A stretch of 31,963 nucleotides of DNA from Spartobacteria bacterium UBA6821 (GTDB lineage Bacteria; Verrucomicrobiota; Verrucomicrobiia; Chthoniobacterales; UBA6821), in the NCBI GenBank assembly GCA_002452515.1, contig DKEN01000055.1, positions 63,475 through 95,437 on the forward strand, in the 5' to 3' direction. Positions 1 to 8,885 of this stretch are shown piece by piece. The translations under genes and the position numbers were made by a program. A model generated the notes under the pieces. That model saw only the letters and a program-made list of their open reading frames with translations, searched no databases and had not been told where the DNA came from. The stretch's first letter is position 1, and the number at the start of each line of letters is the position of its first letter.

Positions 1-335
1 AAGTGCATCTGCGCATCAGTTGTCCGCCACATCGCCATGCCTGCTATTACGGCATTGATTTTCCTGACGCCGAAAAACTCATCGCCAACCAATACACCCA
101 TCAGGAAATTTGTGATTATCTCGGTGCCGACAGTATCGGTTATCTTGATGTCGCCGGGATGGTGCGCGCGACAGGTCTCGAAAAAAATTCCTTCTGCATG
201 GCCTGTTTCACCGGCGAGTATCCCATTCCGTATGATGCTGCCTTTGACAAACTTGTCATGGAGCGCCGCAAGAACCGTTCGCAACTACTCCCCGACGAAA
301 GCGCCCAACCGGCTCTTTTCCCGATCCGCTCTTAA
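1..335 (+). CDS. purF: Amidophosphoribosyltransferase, C-terminal fragment (PurF)
   Basis: This is the 3' end of purF, cut by the window edge; the frame is open from the first bases. PurF makes 5-phosphoribosylamine from PRPP and glutamine, the first committed step of de novo purine synthesis. The visible 110 residues match the family's C-terminal part: RISCPPHRHACYYGIDFP, then GADSIGYLD, then FCMACFTGEYPIPYD close to the end. The cysteines in these stretches are ones that serve as iron-sulfur ligands in some PurF proteins. The catalytic N-terminal Cys and the PRPP loop lie outside the window. The neighbour 23 bases downstream is purM, on the same strand, which fits a purine operon. The identification is secure; nothing can be said about the start or the upstream context. 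Confidence 0.93.
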   Translation, partial: VHLRISCPPHRHACYYGIDFPDAEKLIANQYTHQEICDYLGADSIGYLDVAGMVRATGLEKNSFCMACFTGEYPIPYDAAFDKLVMERRKNRSQLLPDESAQPALFPIRS

Positions 336-358
336 TATTTCCACCGTTTTTCCCGGAC

Positions 359-1453
359 ATGACCACCAAGAAAAAAACTACTCTCCGAAAGCCAGCAGTC
401 GCCAAAAACTCCAAGGAGAGTTCCTACGCCAAAGCAGGCGTCGATGTTGCCCTCGGCAACCAGGTAAAATCAGGCATCGGTGCGATTGTTCGCCCCACGC
501 ATGGCGCCGAAGTGCTCGGGGGAATTGGCGGCTTCGGTGGGCTGTTCCGACCTGACTTCAAGAAACGCGGGATCAAGGATCCGGTTCTGGTCTCCAGCGT
601 TGACGGCGTTGGCACTAAACTCAAGATCGCCTTTGCAACCGACCGTCACGACACGATCGGCGAAGATCTCGTCAATCATTGCATCAACGATATTGCCGTC
701 ACAGGAGCTACCCCCCTCTTCTTCCTCGACTACATTGCGGCGGCAAAACTTGATCCGCGTGTCCTCAAGCAGATCATAACGGGTCTCTCCCGCGCGTGCA
801 AAGCTGCCGGATGCGCCCTGATCGGCGGAGAAACGGCGCAAATGCCCGGCCTTTACGGCGAAGGCGAATATGATCTGGCTGGATCGATTACCGGCATCGT
901 CGACCGCAAGAACCTCTTGGATGGGAGTCGTGTCAAAGTCGGTGACGCCCTTGTCGGACTTCCTGCAAACGGACTGCATACCAACGGCTATTCCCTCGCC
1001 CGCAAAGTGCTCTTCGATCTGCTCGACTTGAAACTCACTGATCGTCCTGCTGGCCTTGGAACCACGCTCGGAGCCGAATTGCTGAAAGTGCATCGCAACT
1101 ACCTCCCCGCTTTTGAAACGCTGCACGCCATGAAGGGAAAACCTCTTCATGCTGCGGCCCACATCACCGGGGGCGGCCTCATTGACAACCTCCCCCGCAT
1201 CCTGCCAAAGGGATGTGACGCTCTCATCAATCCCCTCTCCTGGAAGGTCCCTGCTATCTATGGCATCATTGGACGAGGAGGGAAAGTCGATCCGCTTGAG
1301 ATGTATCAGGTGTTTAACATGGGCATCGGCATGGTTCTGGTCGTTCCCGGCAAAGAGGGGATCTCGATTGCAAAAAAACTTGGCGGCCGAATCATCGGGG
1401 AAGTCACCAAGGGGAGCGGCGTTGTCCGGTTCAGCCCGGAACCCGGAAAGTAA
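359..1453 (+). CDS. purM: Phosphoribosylformylglycinamidine cyclo-ligase (AIR synthetase, PurM)
   Basis: PurM converts formylglycinamidine ribonucleotide to aminoimidazole ribonucleotide using ATP, the fifth step of purine synthesis, in the cytosol. The 364-residue protein carries the family core: SYAKAGVD near residue 22, the glycine-rich GGIGGFGGLF, then VSSVDGVGTKLKIA, HCINDIAVTGATPLFFLDY, LIGGETAQMPG and the C-terminal HITGGGLIDNLPR. The usual family length is about 345; the excess is a Lys-rich N-terminal stretch of some 20 residues. ATG at 359 is the only reasonable start and has no obvious Shine-Dalgarno sequence. It follows purF by 23 bases and precedes an alpha/beta-hydrolase gene by 21 bases, so all three are probably cotranscribed. 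Confidence 0.97.
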   Translation: MTTKKKTTLRKPAVAKNSKESSYAKAGVDVALGNQVKSGIGAIVRPTHGAEVLGGIGGFGGLFRPDFKKRGIKDPVLVSSVDGVGTKLKIAFATDRHDTIGEDLVNHCINDIAVTGATPLFFLDYIAAAKLDPRVLKQIITGLSRACKAAGCALIGGETAQMPGLYGEGEYDLAGSITGIVDRKNLLDGSRVKVGDALVGLPANGLHTNGYSLARKVLFDLLDLKLTDRPAGLGTTLGAELLKVHRNYLPAFETLHAMKGKPLHAAAHITGGGLIDNLPRILPKGCDALINPLSWKVPAIYGIIGRGGKVDPLEMYQVFNMGIGMVLVVPGKEGISIAKKLGGRIIGEVTKGSGVVRFSPEPGK

Positions 1454-1474
1454 TACTCAAGGGATCCTTTTCAC

Positions 1475-2506
1475 ATGGCCATGAACAAGGATTCCTCCGC
1501 GACACCCATCAAGAACAAAGCACTCGGCGTGGGTCTTGGTGCCGGACTTCTTGGCGCGGTGGCGCTAGCCTTCCGCTATGGGTGGCGTAGTACCTTGCGA
1601 GGTATCATTCCCGATGCCATCTCCCCTGCCGTCTTCGCCACTCGTGTGGCGGAAACTTCTGTCGGTGAAATTGTTTATCATACCGCCGACTGCACCAATC
1701 CAGGGTCGCCGCTTCTCTTCCTCCATGGAGTTTTCCCGGGAGCTTCCTCCTTTGAGTGGTCAAAGATCTATCCCCGCTTTGCCACCACTTGGCGGGTTTT
1801 GGTGCCCGATATGATCGGCTTCGGGGAGTCTCAGCGCCCAAGTCCGGCGCTGACCGCTGAGGAACAAGTGCGATCCTTGTCCGAATTTTTAGATGCCACT
1901 TCCATCAAGGAATACTCACGGGAACCCGTGGTGATCATTGCTTCGGGTCTGAGTGCCAATATCGCCCTTCTCTTTGCTTCGCGCCATCCGGAGAGAACAT
2001 CCCGGGTCATTCTCTGGATGCCCGATGTCGCGCTCGGGAATGCCAACCCCTCACGGGGATGGCATCGTCTGAGCTGGTTTCCGCGTATGGCGAAGCTGGT
2101 CTATCGTTATCAACTCTCTACAGATTCCTTCCTTCGTTCCTGGTTGCTTCGTTCCGGATTCACGGAGGGCTCCGGACTGGATGAATCGCTCTCTGTCATC
2201 ACCTCGACGGCCCAGCAATACGGCGCGGAACACGCTTTTCTGTCACAATCATCGAAGACCTACTGGCGCGGCCTGCGTACAGGACTCCGTAATCTTTCCT
2301 CCCCGGTCTCCATGCTCCTGGCCATGGGCTCGGACAAGGACTCTTCTGCCGCGATCAACGACCTAAGGCCGCTGGTCAGCCGTTTTGCCATCGTTGAGGT
2401 TGCCGCTCAGGGAGCACTGGCCCCCCTGGCCGAAAGCGAAGTCGTGACAACGGCCCTCGAGAGGGAACTCTCGGCACCAAGTTCACAAACTCCCGAAACT
2501 CCGTAA
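1475..2506 (+). CDS. Alpha/beta-hydrolase-fold protein, possibly membrane-anchored
   Basis: A 343-residue protein with one hydrophobic segment near the N-terminus (about residues 16-33), then an alpha/beta-hydrolase fold. The oxyanion-hole type sequence LLFLHGVFPG lies around residue 80, the strand and loop VLVPDMIGFGESQRP around 108, and the nucleophile elbow VVIIASGLSANIA puts Ser at about 160. The elbow reads G-L-S-A-N, not the canonical G-x-S-x-G. Near the end, where this family normally has GH before an acidic stretch, the sequence reads AAQGALAPLAESE, so the catalytic His seems to be absent. Substrate and reaction are unknown, and it may be a non-catalytic member. It sits between purM and argA and is probably cotranscribed with purM; this context does not reveal a function. 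Confidence 0.8.
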   Translation: MAMNKDSSATPIKNKALGVGLGAGLLGAVALAFRYGWRSTLRGIIPDAISPAVFATRVAETSVGEIVYHTADCTNPGSPLLFLHGVFPGASSFEWSKIYPRFATTWRVLVPDMIGFGESQRPSPALTAEEQVRSLSEFLDATSIKEYSREPVVIIASGLSANIALLFASRHPERTSRVILWMPDVALGNANPSRGWHRLSWFPRMAKLVYRYQLSTDSFLRSWLLRSGFTEGSGLDESLSVITSTAQQYGAEHAFLSQSSKTYWRGLRTGLRNLSSPVSMLLAMGSDKDSSAAINDLRPLVSRFAIVEVAAQGALAPLAESEVVTTALERELSAPSSQTPETP

Positions 2507-2569
2507 TTTGGATTTTCACGTCTTTTGAATTGCGCTGCAGGGAGTACCCGTCACACCATCTGCCATTCC

Positions 2570-3865
2570 GTGAATGTTTCCGACCTGAGAGAAATCCTGC
2601 AGTATGTCCCCCGCTTTCGTGAGCGTATCTTTGTGATCGCCGTCGATGGCATCGTCGCGGCCTCCGAAAATTTTTCCAATATCCTGCTGGATATCGCCGT
2701 CCTGCGTTCACTCAGTGTACGAGTCGTTCTTGTCCATGGCGCGGGCCATCAGATTGAACAACTAGCCCATCATCGCGGTCTCAGTACCACCAACAGCGAC
2801 GGCACGGGGATCACGGATGAATCAACACTCGAACTCGCCATTGACGCCGGTATCCGCCTCACCAACCGGATCATGGAAGGGCTCTCGGCGGTCGATCTGC
2901 GCGCCGCCTACGCTAATGCAATCATTGCGCATCCCGCGGGCATCCTGGGCGGCACTGACCAACTCCTTACCGGCAGGGTGGAACGCATCGATAACCATGC
3001 CCTGGAACTTCTGCTCAAGGAGGGAATCATTCCTGTGATTCCACCACTCGGTTTTGACGGGGAGGGACGCACCTACCGCGTCAACTCCGACGGCATCGCC
3101 CTTGAGGTCGCCGAGGCTCTCCATGCGGCGAAAGTCATCTTCCTTAGTGCCGACGAAGTTGTGGGTGGTTCCCACGCGCTGCCGCGCCAGCTTTCCATTG
3201 ATGAATCCGAGGAGCTGATCAAAAAACTCCGTTCGTTGAACGCCCCCTCCGGACTTATCTCTAAAATCGAGCACGCCGCACGTGCCTGCCGTGGTGGAGT
3301 GCCCCGCGCCCATTTGCTCGACGGCAGGGTCAACGAGGCTCTCCTCACGGAGATCTTTAGCCATGACGGCTCCGGAACAATGATTTATTCCAACGAATAT
3401 CAGCAGATCCGACGGATTTATAAAAAGGATGTCCGCTCCATCATGACCCTCATCAGGCAGTCTGTGGAAGACGAAGAGATAGCGCGCCGTACCCGTGCGG
3501 ACATCACGGAGAGGATTGAGGATTATTGGATACTGGAAGTGGATCGCACACCGATTGCCTGTGTTGCCCTTCACGTTGACAAGGAATATTCCCTAGCTGA
3601 AATGGCCTGCCTCTATGTGAGCCGCAGCCACGAGAACAAGGGCTTTGGACGGAAGCTGATGGCCTTTGCCGAAAATCTGGCCAGAGAAAAAGGGATTGAA
3701 AGAATCTACGCCCTTTCCACCCGTGCGGTAAACTACCTGCAGCAAAAAGGGGGATACATCGAGACCTCCTCCCAGATTCTTTCCGAGGATCGACGACTCC
3801 GCTACGAAGGGAGCGGTCGTAACTCCAAGATCCTCCTTAAGGAGCTTCGCACGAAAAATTCCTAA
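2570..3865 (+). CDS. argA: Amino-acid N-acetyltransferase (N-acetylglutamate synthase, ArgA type)
   Basis: Makes N-acetylglutamate from glutamate and acetyl-CoA, the first step of arginine synthesis. The domain order is as in E. coli ArgA: an amino-acid-kinase-like domain (VRVVLVHGAGHQIEQLAHHRG, then IIPVIPPLGFDGEGRTYRVNSDGIA) followed by a C-terminal GNAT acetyltransferase domain (MACLYVSRSHENKGFGRKLM with the acetyl-CoA loop, then YALSTRAVNYLQQKGGY). I chose the GTG at 2570 because the protein then begins VNVSDLREILQYVPRFRER, which lines up with the ArgA N-terminus. The same frame is open from a TTG at 2525, which would add 15 unusual residues. Neither start has a well-spaced Shine-Dalgarno sequence. 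The length of 431 residues is close to the 443 of E. coli ArgA. No other arginine gene is adjacent in the window. Confidence 0.92.
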   Translation: MNVSDLREILQYVPRFRERIFVIAVDGIVAASENFSNILLDIAVLRSLSVRVVLVHGAGHQIEQLAHHRGLSTTNSDGTGITDESTLELAIDAGIRLTNRIMEGLSAVDLRAAYANAIIAHPAGILGGTDQLLTGRVERIDNHALELLLKEGIIPVIPPLGFDGEGRTYRVNSDGIALEVAEALHAAKVIFLSADEVVGGSHALPRQLSIDESEELIKKLRSLNAPSGLISKIEHAARACRGGVPRAHLLDGRVNEALLTEIFSHDGSGTMIYSNEYQQIRRIYKKDVRSIMTLIRQSVEDEEIARRTRADITERIEDYWILEVDRTPIACVALHVDKEYSLAEMACLYVSRSHENKGFGRKLMAFAENLAREKGIERIYALSTRAVNYLQQKGGYIETSSQILSEDRRLRYEGSGRNSKILLKELRTKNS

Positions 3866-3894
3866 GCGATCTCACCTAAGGAACCGCGCCCCTG

Positions 3895-5529
3895 ATGTTT
3901 GCCCTAGCGCTGCTCGCCGCTCCCACGACTCGCTGTTCGTTCCTGATTGATGGAGTGGTCATCCTGCTCTACTTCGCCCTGATCATCGGTATTGGTCTGC
4001 GGGCCGGGCGTGGCAATTCAACGCTCAAGGAATTTGCACTCGGTGGTCGCTCGATTCCCTGGTGGGCGGTGCTTGCCTCCATTGTTGCGGCGGAGACCAG
4101 TGCGGCGACCTTTCTTGGGACTCCCGCAGAAGGCTTCAAGACCCACGCCTATTTCTACGGACAACTGGCCATTGGCACGGTCATCGCCCGGGTGGTGATC
4201 GCCTTTACCTTCATTGGCCCGTACTACAAGTATGGGGTTGAGAGCATCTATGAGTTCCTTATGGTCCGATTCGGTCCTTGGACTAAAAACGCAGCGAGTG
4301 GGATTTTTCTCTTCACCCGGGTACTTGGTATCGGCGTGCGTCTCTATCTTGGAGGGCTGATTTTAGTCGTCCTCTGGCGCTATTTCTTTCCCGAAGTCAG
4401 CGTGACGCTAGGCAACTATTTCTGGGGGATTCTGACCGTCACTCTTATCACAACCGGCTACACAATGGCTGGGGGCATTAAGGCTGTGATCTGGACCGAT
4501 CTGATCCAGGCAACACTCATGCTTGGTTCCGTCGTTTTTGTGATCTGGTTTCTGCTTCACCAACTAGGAGGAATTCATCAGGCCATCAATGCTCTTGGGG
4601 GACGGGATCACCTCCAGTGGATCCAAGTAGGATGGGACTCTTCCCTACCCTTTGGAAAAGCACTTTCGGGAATGCTTTCAGAACCCTACACAATCTTTGC
4701 CGCTGTCATTGGCTCGACATTTCTGACGATGGCCACCCACGGCACCGATCAGGACATGGTCCAACGCCTGCTGACAGCCCCCAATGCAATGAAATCAAGG
4801 CTTTCACTGATTCTCAGCGGTCTTGCCGACATCCCGATTGCTATCGGCTTTCTCTCCGTCGGCATCCTGCTCTATCTCTTTTATCATGGCCCTTCGGGGG
4901 AAATTCCTGGCATTCCCGACAATGAGATTTTTGCCCATTTCATCGTCTATAATCTGCCAGTCGGACTTCGCGGACTGATCATTGCCGGAGTCTTCGCCAC
5001 CATGATGGGATCAACCTCTGCCGCGCTCAATGCCCTGGCCACCAGTTTCACCTCGGACTTTTACCTCCCCTATGTGAACCCAGGGGCAAGTGACCGTGCC
5101 TCCGTCCGCGCGGCACGGATAGCCACCCTGGTCTTTGGCCTGCTGATGGTGATTGTTGGAACCATCGCCGCCTACTCCGTCCTTCATGATCCACGCCTGA
5201 CCATCATCCCGATTGCCATCGGCATCCTCGGTTACACGTACGGATCGCTCCTGGGCATTTTTCTCCTTGGGATGCTTTCCCATCGACTTGGCTCGGATAA
5301 ATTGAATGTGGCCGCCATGGTCGGGGGGATTTTTGCCGTTTTCTTTTTTGGTAAAGTCCATCTACCCGGTCTGATTGACTTCGGAAAATGGATGCCTGCC
5401 TGGTGGCCGGAAATCGCCTGGCCTTGGTATGTGCTGATCGGCTGCAGTACCACCCTGCTGCTTTCCCTGATTTTTTCAGCCTTTCCATCCTCATTGCGGA
5501 AGGGTCAAGAGTTTTCACTGGGTGCTTAG
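3895..5529 (+). CDS. Sodium:solute symporter family (SSS) transporter
   Basis: A 544-residue polytopic inner-membrane protein with roughly 13 hydrophobic segments, typical of the SSS (SLC5-like) family, which couples Na+ entry to solute uptake. Family landmarks are the N-terminal KEFALGGRSIPWWAVLASIV and AAETSAATFLGTPAEGF, the middle GGIKAVIWTDLIQATLM, and HGTDQDMVQRLLTA before the second half. A further landmark is MMGSTSAALNALATSFTSDFY. ATG 3895 is preceded by AAGGA about 12 bases upstream. The gene follows argA by 29 bases. The substrate cannot be read from sequence; sugars, carboxylates or amino acids are all possible. A weak terminator-like hairpin follows it. Confidence 0.93.
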   Translation: MFALALLAAPTTRCSFLIDGVVILLYFALIIGIGLRAGRGNSTLKEFALGGRSIPWWAVLASIVAAETSAATFLGTPAEGFKTHAYFYGQLAIGTVIARVVIAFTFIGPYYKYGVESIYEFLMVRFGPWTKNAASGIFLFTRVLGIGVRLYLGGLILVVLWRYFFPEVSVTLGNYFWGILTVTLITTGYTMAGGIKAVIWTDLIQATLMLGSVVFVIWFLLHQLGGIHQAINALGGRDHLQWIQVGWDSSLPFGKALSGMLSEPYTIFAAVIGSTFLTMATHGTDQDMVQRLLTAPNAMKSRLSLILSGLADIPIAIGFLSVGILLYLFYHGPSGEIPGIPDNEIFAHFIVYNLPVGLRGLIIAGVFATMMGSTSAALNALATSFTSDFYLPYVNPGASDRASVRAARIATLVFGLLMVIVGTIAAYSVLHDPRLTIIPIAIGILGYTYGSLLGIFLLGMLSHRLGSDKLNVAAMVGGIFAVFFFGKVHLPGLIDFGKWMPAWWPEIAWPWYVLIGCSTTLLLSLIFSAFPSSLRKGQEFSLGA

Positions 5530-5557
5530 AAAATAAAGAAGGCTGAATTTTTCGTTT

Positions 5558-5586
5558 CTGCTTGAGAGAAAGAGGCAGCGCTTTTT
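5558..5586 (+). terminator. Weak intrinsic-terminator-like hairpin after the symporter gene
   Basis: CTGCTT (5558-5563) can pair with AGGCAG (5573-5578), one pair being a wobble, across a 9-base loop. A run of five T follows two to three bases later. The stem is short, so this is only a plausible terminator separating the symporter from dnaA. Confidence 0.3.
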
Positions 5587-5635
5587 ATTCTCCTCCTCCC
5601 CACCAGTTGCATCCCTTCGAACGTCTTCTCCTCAC

Positions 5636-7141
5636 TTGAACGCCACTTCACGCATCTCACCCAAGACGGCACAGACGCCGAGAGCCGTGGAGACCTCCTC
5701 CAGAGAACACGGCTTTTCCGGAGGAACTCCGCAGGCGCCCCATTCAACACCGTCAAGGGAACAGGTAGTTTCTGAGAATTTTTCCCTTCTGTGGAACAAG
5801 TTGTCTGAAGTCATCAGGCAGCGTGTCAGCGGGGATAGTTTTGAACGATGGTTCAGCAGGGTTTCCGTACTGGCCGTGACACCAGAATCAGTGACTCTTG
5901 GCGTTCCCAATCCCATCCATCAGTTTTTCATCGAAAGCAATTATTCGAATCTTTTGAATTCTGCTGTTGAGGAAGTCTGTGGTGGCCCCCTGAACTTGAT
6001 TTTTGATTGCTCCGGGGATTCACACTCCGAATTGAAAACGGAAAAGGAGCCAACAGAGGAGTTTGTCGCGCCCACACAGGTTCCTGCGGCGCGCAGCATG
6101 AACACAGGAACTTCCATTCCGACTGGAATGAACCCTTCCTACACATTCGATAGCTTCATTGTCGGCGCCAATAACCAGTTTGCCCACGCTGCGTCCCAGG
6201 CTGTGGCACATGCCCCCGCCCGCACCTACAACCCCCTCTTTATTTACGGTGGGCCAGGACTCGGGAAAACTCACCTGCTTCAAGCAATCGGTCACCAAAT
6301 TCTGGCCACAAAAAAGAATGCCAAGGTTGTTTATCTCCGCAGCGAACAGTTCACCAACGAGTTCATCGACGCGATTCAGAACAATGCCCTCGTCGCATTC
6401 CGCAAGCGCTATCGTCAGGCGGATATCCTGATGATCGACGACATTCAGTTCTTTGCAGGCAAGGGAGCCACACAGGAGGAATTTTTCCACACCTTTGGAG
6501 CCCTGCATGACGGCCATAAACAAATCGTCCTATCAAGCGACAGGCCGCCCAGTGAAATTGCCAATCTGGAGCAGCGTCTTGTTTCCCGGTTCGAATGGGG
6601 CATGACCGCAGAGATCCAGCCACCTGACATGGAAACCCGGATCGCTATTCTTCAGGGTAAGGCATCCCGAATGCATATCGAGATCGAGCATTGGGTGATG
6701 GAATTCCTTGCAGACAAGATCCGGAGTGATATCCGCCGACTTGAAGGTGCCCTCATGCGCGTGGCCGCCTATAAATCCCTCAGCGGTCAACCCCTCAACC
6801 TCGAGGCTCTGGAACACTTGCTGCGCGATGTCCTACAGGAACAGGCACGCCGAGCGGTGACAATCGACCAGATTCAGAAAAAGGTGGCCGAACATTTCGA
6901 CATCCGACTTGCCGACATGACCAGCAAACGTCGTCAGGCCAGCATTGCTTTTCCTCGGCAGATCGCCATGTATCTCTCCCGAGAAATGACTCCTTCGACA
7001 CTGATCGAAATCGGAGATGCCTTTGGTGGTAAAGATCACGGCACGGTCATCCATGCCTGCAAGCTTGTGAAGAAGCGCATGGAGGAAGACCCCAAGGCAC
7101 GACATCTGGTGCGTCTTCTGGATCAACAACTCCAGCGGTAG
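5636..7141 (+). CDS. dnaA: Chromosomal replication initiator protein DnaA
   Basis: DnaA binds DnaA boxes at the origin, opens the duplex and recruits the helicase. Domain I begins near residue 50 (LLWNKLSEVIRQRVSGDSFERWF), followed by a variable linker. The AAA+ core starts with YTFDSFIVGANNQFAHAA around residue 169, with Walker A GGPGLGKTH (205-213) and Walker B ILMIDDIQFF (Asp at 268/269). The C-terminal domain IV signature is FGGKDHGTVIHACKLVKKR. At 501 residues it is a little longer than average, because some 45 low-complexity residues precede domain I. The longest frame starts at TTG 5636; GTG 5687 is an alternative, and neither has a clear Shine-Dalgarno sequence. dnaN follows directly, the classical order. 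No cluster of DnaA boxes is visible beside it, so this need not be the origin. Confidence 0.97.
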   Translation: MNATSRISPKTAQTPRAVETSSREHGFSGGTPQAPHSTPSREQVVSENFSLLWNKLSEVIRQRVSGDSFERWFSRVSVLAVTPESVTLGVPNPIHQFFIESNYSNLLNSAVEEVCGGPLNLIFDCSGDSHSELKTEKEPTEEFVAPTQVPAARSMNTGTSIPTGMNPSYTFDSFIVGANNQFAHAASQAVAHAPARTYNPLFIYGGPGLGKTHLLQAIGHQILATKKNAKVVYLRSEQFTNEFIDAIQNNALVAFRKRYRQADILMIDDIQFFAGKGATQEEFFHTFGALHDGHKQIVLSSDRPPSEIANLEQRLVSRFEWGMTAEIQPPDMETRIAILQGKASRMHIEIEHWVMEFLADKIRSDIRRLEGALMRVAAYKSLSGQPLNLEALEHLLRDVLQEQARRAVTIDQIQKKVAEHFDIRLADMTSKRRQASIAFPRQIAMYLSREMTPSTLIEIGDAFGGKDHGTVIHACKLVKKRMEEDPKARHLVRLLDQQLQR

Positions 7142-7170
7142 TGTTTTTCTGAGATTCCCCAGAGAATCAG

Positions 7171-7200
7171 TTGACAGAAAGACCCAGAAGAAACTATCCC
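7171..7200 (+). promoter_or_regulatory. Possible sigma-70-type promoter upstream of dnaN
   Basis: A perfect TTGACA lies at 7171-7176, and TATCCC at 7195-7200 follows after 18 bases, about 35 bases before the dnaN ATG. The -35 matches consensus but the -10 matches in only three positions, so this is tentative. Confidence 0.3.
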
Positions 7201-7235
7201 AGAAGGCAGATTTTAGGCATTGTCATTTTTTATCC

Positions 7236-8348
7236 ATGAAATTCACCGTAACCAAGCAGGCACTTCTTGATGGCCTGCAGCGCATCCAGAACATCGTCTC
7301 CAACAGGGTCACCCTGCCGGTTCTTTCCAATGTCCTTTTGGAAACCACGGAGACAGGCATCCAACTGACCGCCACCGACATGGAAGCGAGTGTTCGCACG
7401 GAGACCCCGGCAACAGTCGAGCGGGCCGGATCAACCACGATTCCAGCACGACGCCTCCTCTCCATCATCCGGGAACTTCCCGCCGAGGAAATCCAGATTG
7501 AAACAGATACCCGCAACATCACCTCGATCAAAAGCGGCCCCAGCTTTTTCAAGGTTTACGGTCTGTCCAAGGATGAATATCCGGCCTTCCCCTCTCTTGA
7601 GGAAAAACGTGGCTTCTCCATGAAGCAGTCCGAACTCAGGGAGGGTTTGCGCAAAACCTCCTATGCAATCTCTCTGGATGAGACGCGCTACGTGCTCAAC
7701 GGCATTCTCTTTTCCTTCCGTGACGGGCGTCTCACCCTCGTCGCCACTGATGGACGCCGACTTGCCCTCTGCGATGCGGAGCTTGGGGAGATCAAATATC
7801 CCGCCGGACACGAGCGTGACTTTATCGTACCGACCAAGGCTATCGCCGAGCTTCAGCGTCTGCTTGTCGATGACAAGGAAGTTCGCCTCCATGTGGGGGA
7901 CAATCTGGTAGCATTTGACCTGGGGACAACGGTGCTCGCCACAAAACTGGTGGATGGTACCTATCCAAACTATCGTCAGGTGATTCCAGGCGAGGCCAAG
8001 GAACGCGTTACGATCGAACGCGAAATCCTCCATCATTCAGTCCGTCGAGTCTCCCTTCTCAGCAGCGACAAGAGCGGCTCCGTCCGACTGAACTTCACGA
8101 AGAACAATCTCGATATCACGTCCAACACCCCCGAGGTCGGGGAAGCCAAGGAATCCTTGGCGGTTGCCTATAAGGGACGTGATCTCTCCATCGCCTTTAA
8201 CCCAGAATTCCTGATCGATCCCCTGAAAAATCTCCCGGATGACACGATTGCCTTGGAACTCATCGATGAGATGAGCCCCGGCGTCATCAAAATCAATTCG
8301 GCACAGCGCTTTCTCTACGTGCTCATGCCGATGCGAGTCTCGGTCTAA
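7236..8348 (+). CDS. dnaN: DNA polymerase III subunit beta (sliding clamp)
   Basis: The 370-residue clamp encircles DNA and tethers polymerase III. The three-domain fold can be followed from the N-terminal MKFTVTKQALLDGLQRIQNIVSNR, through TLPVLSNVLLE and LTATDMEASV, to the middle ETRYVLNGILFSF and LVATDGRRLALC. It continues with VDGTYPNYRQVIP and ends in NPEFLIDPLKNL and the C-terminal YVLMPMRV, which carries the ring-closing and partner-binding surface. Length is normal for the family (about 366-380). ATG 7236 is unambiguous although no Shine-Dalgarno sequence precedes it. It lies 94 bases after dnaA, with a possible promoter in between. A small lipoprotein gene follows 27 bases downstream. 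Confidence 0.97.
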   Translation: MKFTVTKQALLDGLQRIQNIVSNRVTLPVLSNVLLETTETGIQLTATDMEASVRTETPATVERAGSTTIPARRLLSIIRELPAEEIQIETDTRNITSIKSGPSFFKVYGLSKDEYPAFPSLEEKRGFSMKQSELREGLRKTSYAISLDETRYVLNGILFSFRDGRLTLVATDGRRLALCDAELGEIKYPAGHERDFIVPTKAIAELQRLLVDDKEVRLHVGDNLVAFDLGTTVLATKLVDGTYPNYRQVIPGEAKERVTIEREILHHSVRRVSLLSSDKSGSVRLNFTKNNLDITSNTPEVGEAKESLAVAYKGRDLSIAFNPEFLIDPLKNLPDDTIALELIDEMSPGVIKINSAQRFLYVLMPMRVSV

Positions 8349-8375
8349 ACGGATACCACCCCTTTACCCGATCGC

Positions 8376-8885
8376 ATGACGAAGGCTGCACCAAGCAACG
8401 GCGTTCGATTGGGTTTGATGTTCTTCAGCCTGATCGTTGTCCTCTCTTTTCTGCTGACCGGATGCGAGACACCGATTGTGACACAGAGTGCCCAGGATCG
8501 GCAGGCCATCTCGGCGGCAATCTCTGGCGAAGTTCCTGGCAACTATTTCATCGGATACCGCCTCTACAAGGTGGACTACAAGATGTGGGGATGGCTTAAA
8601 AAGCCCGGAGAGCCGTGGAAAAATGCGCAGATGGTCATGTTCAACGAACAGAAGATGCTTGCTCCCGATAGGGCCAGAAATGCCATCGGATCTGATAACA
8701 ACACGATCTACAAACTCTCGGGTTATTTCTCCGGTGAAAAGGTTTATGAACCCGCCAGTGATACGGTCTATCCAGAATTCGTGCTGACGGGTGCCTCCGT
8801 GATTTCGACGAATCCTCCCCTGATCTTTCCGGATCGTCGCTGGCTCGATCCGACCATACGACTGATTGCTCCTCCTCTGTATTAA
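8376..8885 (+). CDS. Hypothetical lipoprotein
   Basis: A 169-residue protein of no recognised family. The N-terminus is a signal peptide with a clear lipobox, a hydrophobic stretch ending LSFLLTGC with Cys at residue 30, so it is probably lipid-modified and located in the cell envelope. The mature part contains VPGNYFIGYRLYKVDYKMWGWLKKPGEPW, which looks like a small folded domain rich in aromatic residues, and LSGYFSGEKVYEPASDTVYPEFVLTGASVI. No catalytic motif is visible. It lies 27 bases after dnaN and may be cotranscribed. Its stop codon overlaps the stop of the convergent gene by four bases (TTAA). Confidence 0.75.
   Translation: MTKAAPSNGVRLGLMFFSLIVVLSFLLTGCETPIVTQSAQDRQAISAAISGEVPGNYFIGYRLYKVDYKMWGWLKKPGEPWKNAQMVMFNEQKMLAPDRARNAIGSDNNTIYKLSGYFSGEKVYEPASDTVYPEFVLTGASVISTNPPLIFPDRRWLDPTIRLIAPPLY

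Noticed and set aside
470..1162. Long antisense frame opposite purM
   Set aside because: A shadow of the purM coding frame; it has no family motif, and the plus-strand protein is unambiguous. The same applies to other long antisense frames opposite trpB, thrS and the MoeB-like gene.
5530..7235. Replication origin next to dnaA/dnaN
   Set aside because: No cluster of DnaA boxes was seen in the gaps before dnaA or dnaN. A single near-match (TTTTCCACA) lies inside the dnaA coding region, around 6484, and another inside the Wzc-type gene; single matches are expected by chance.
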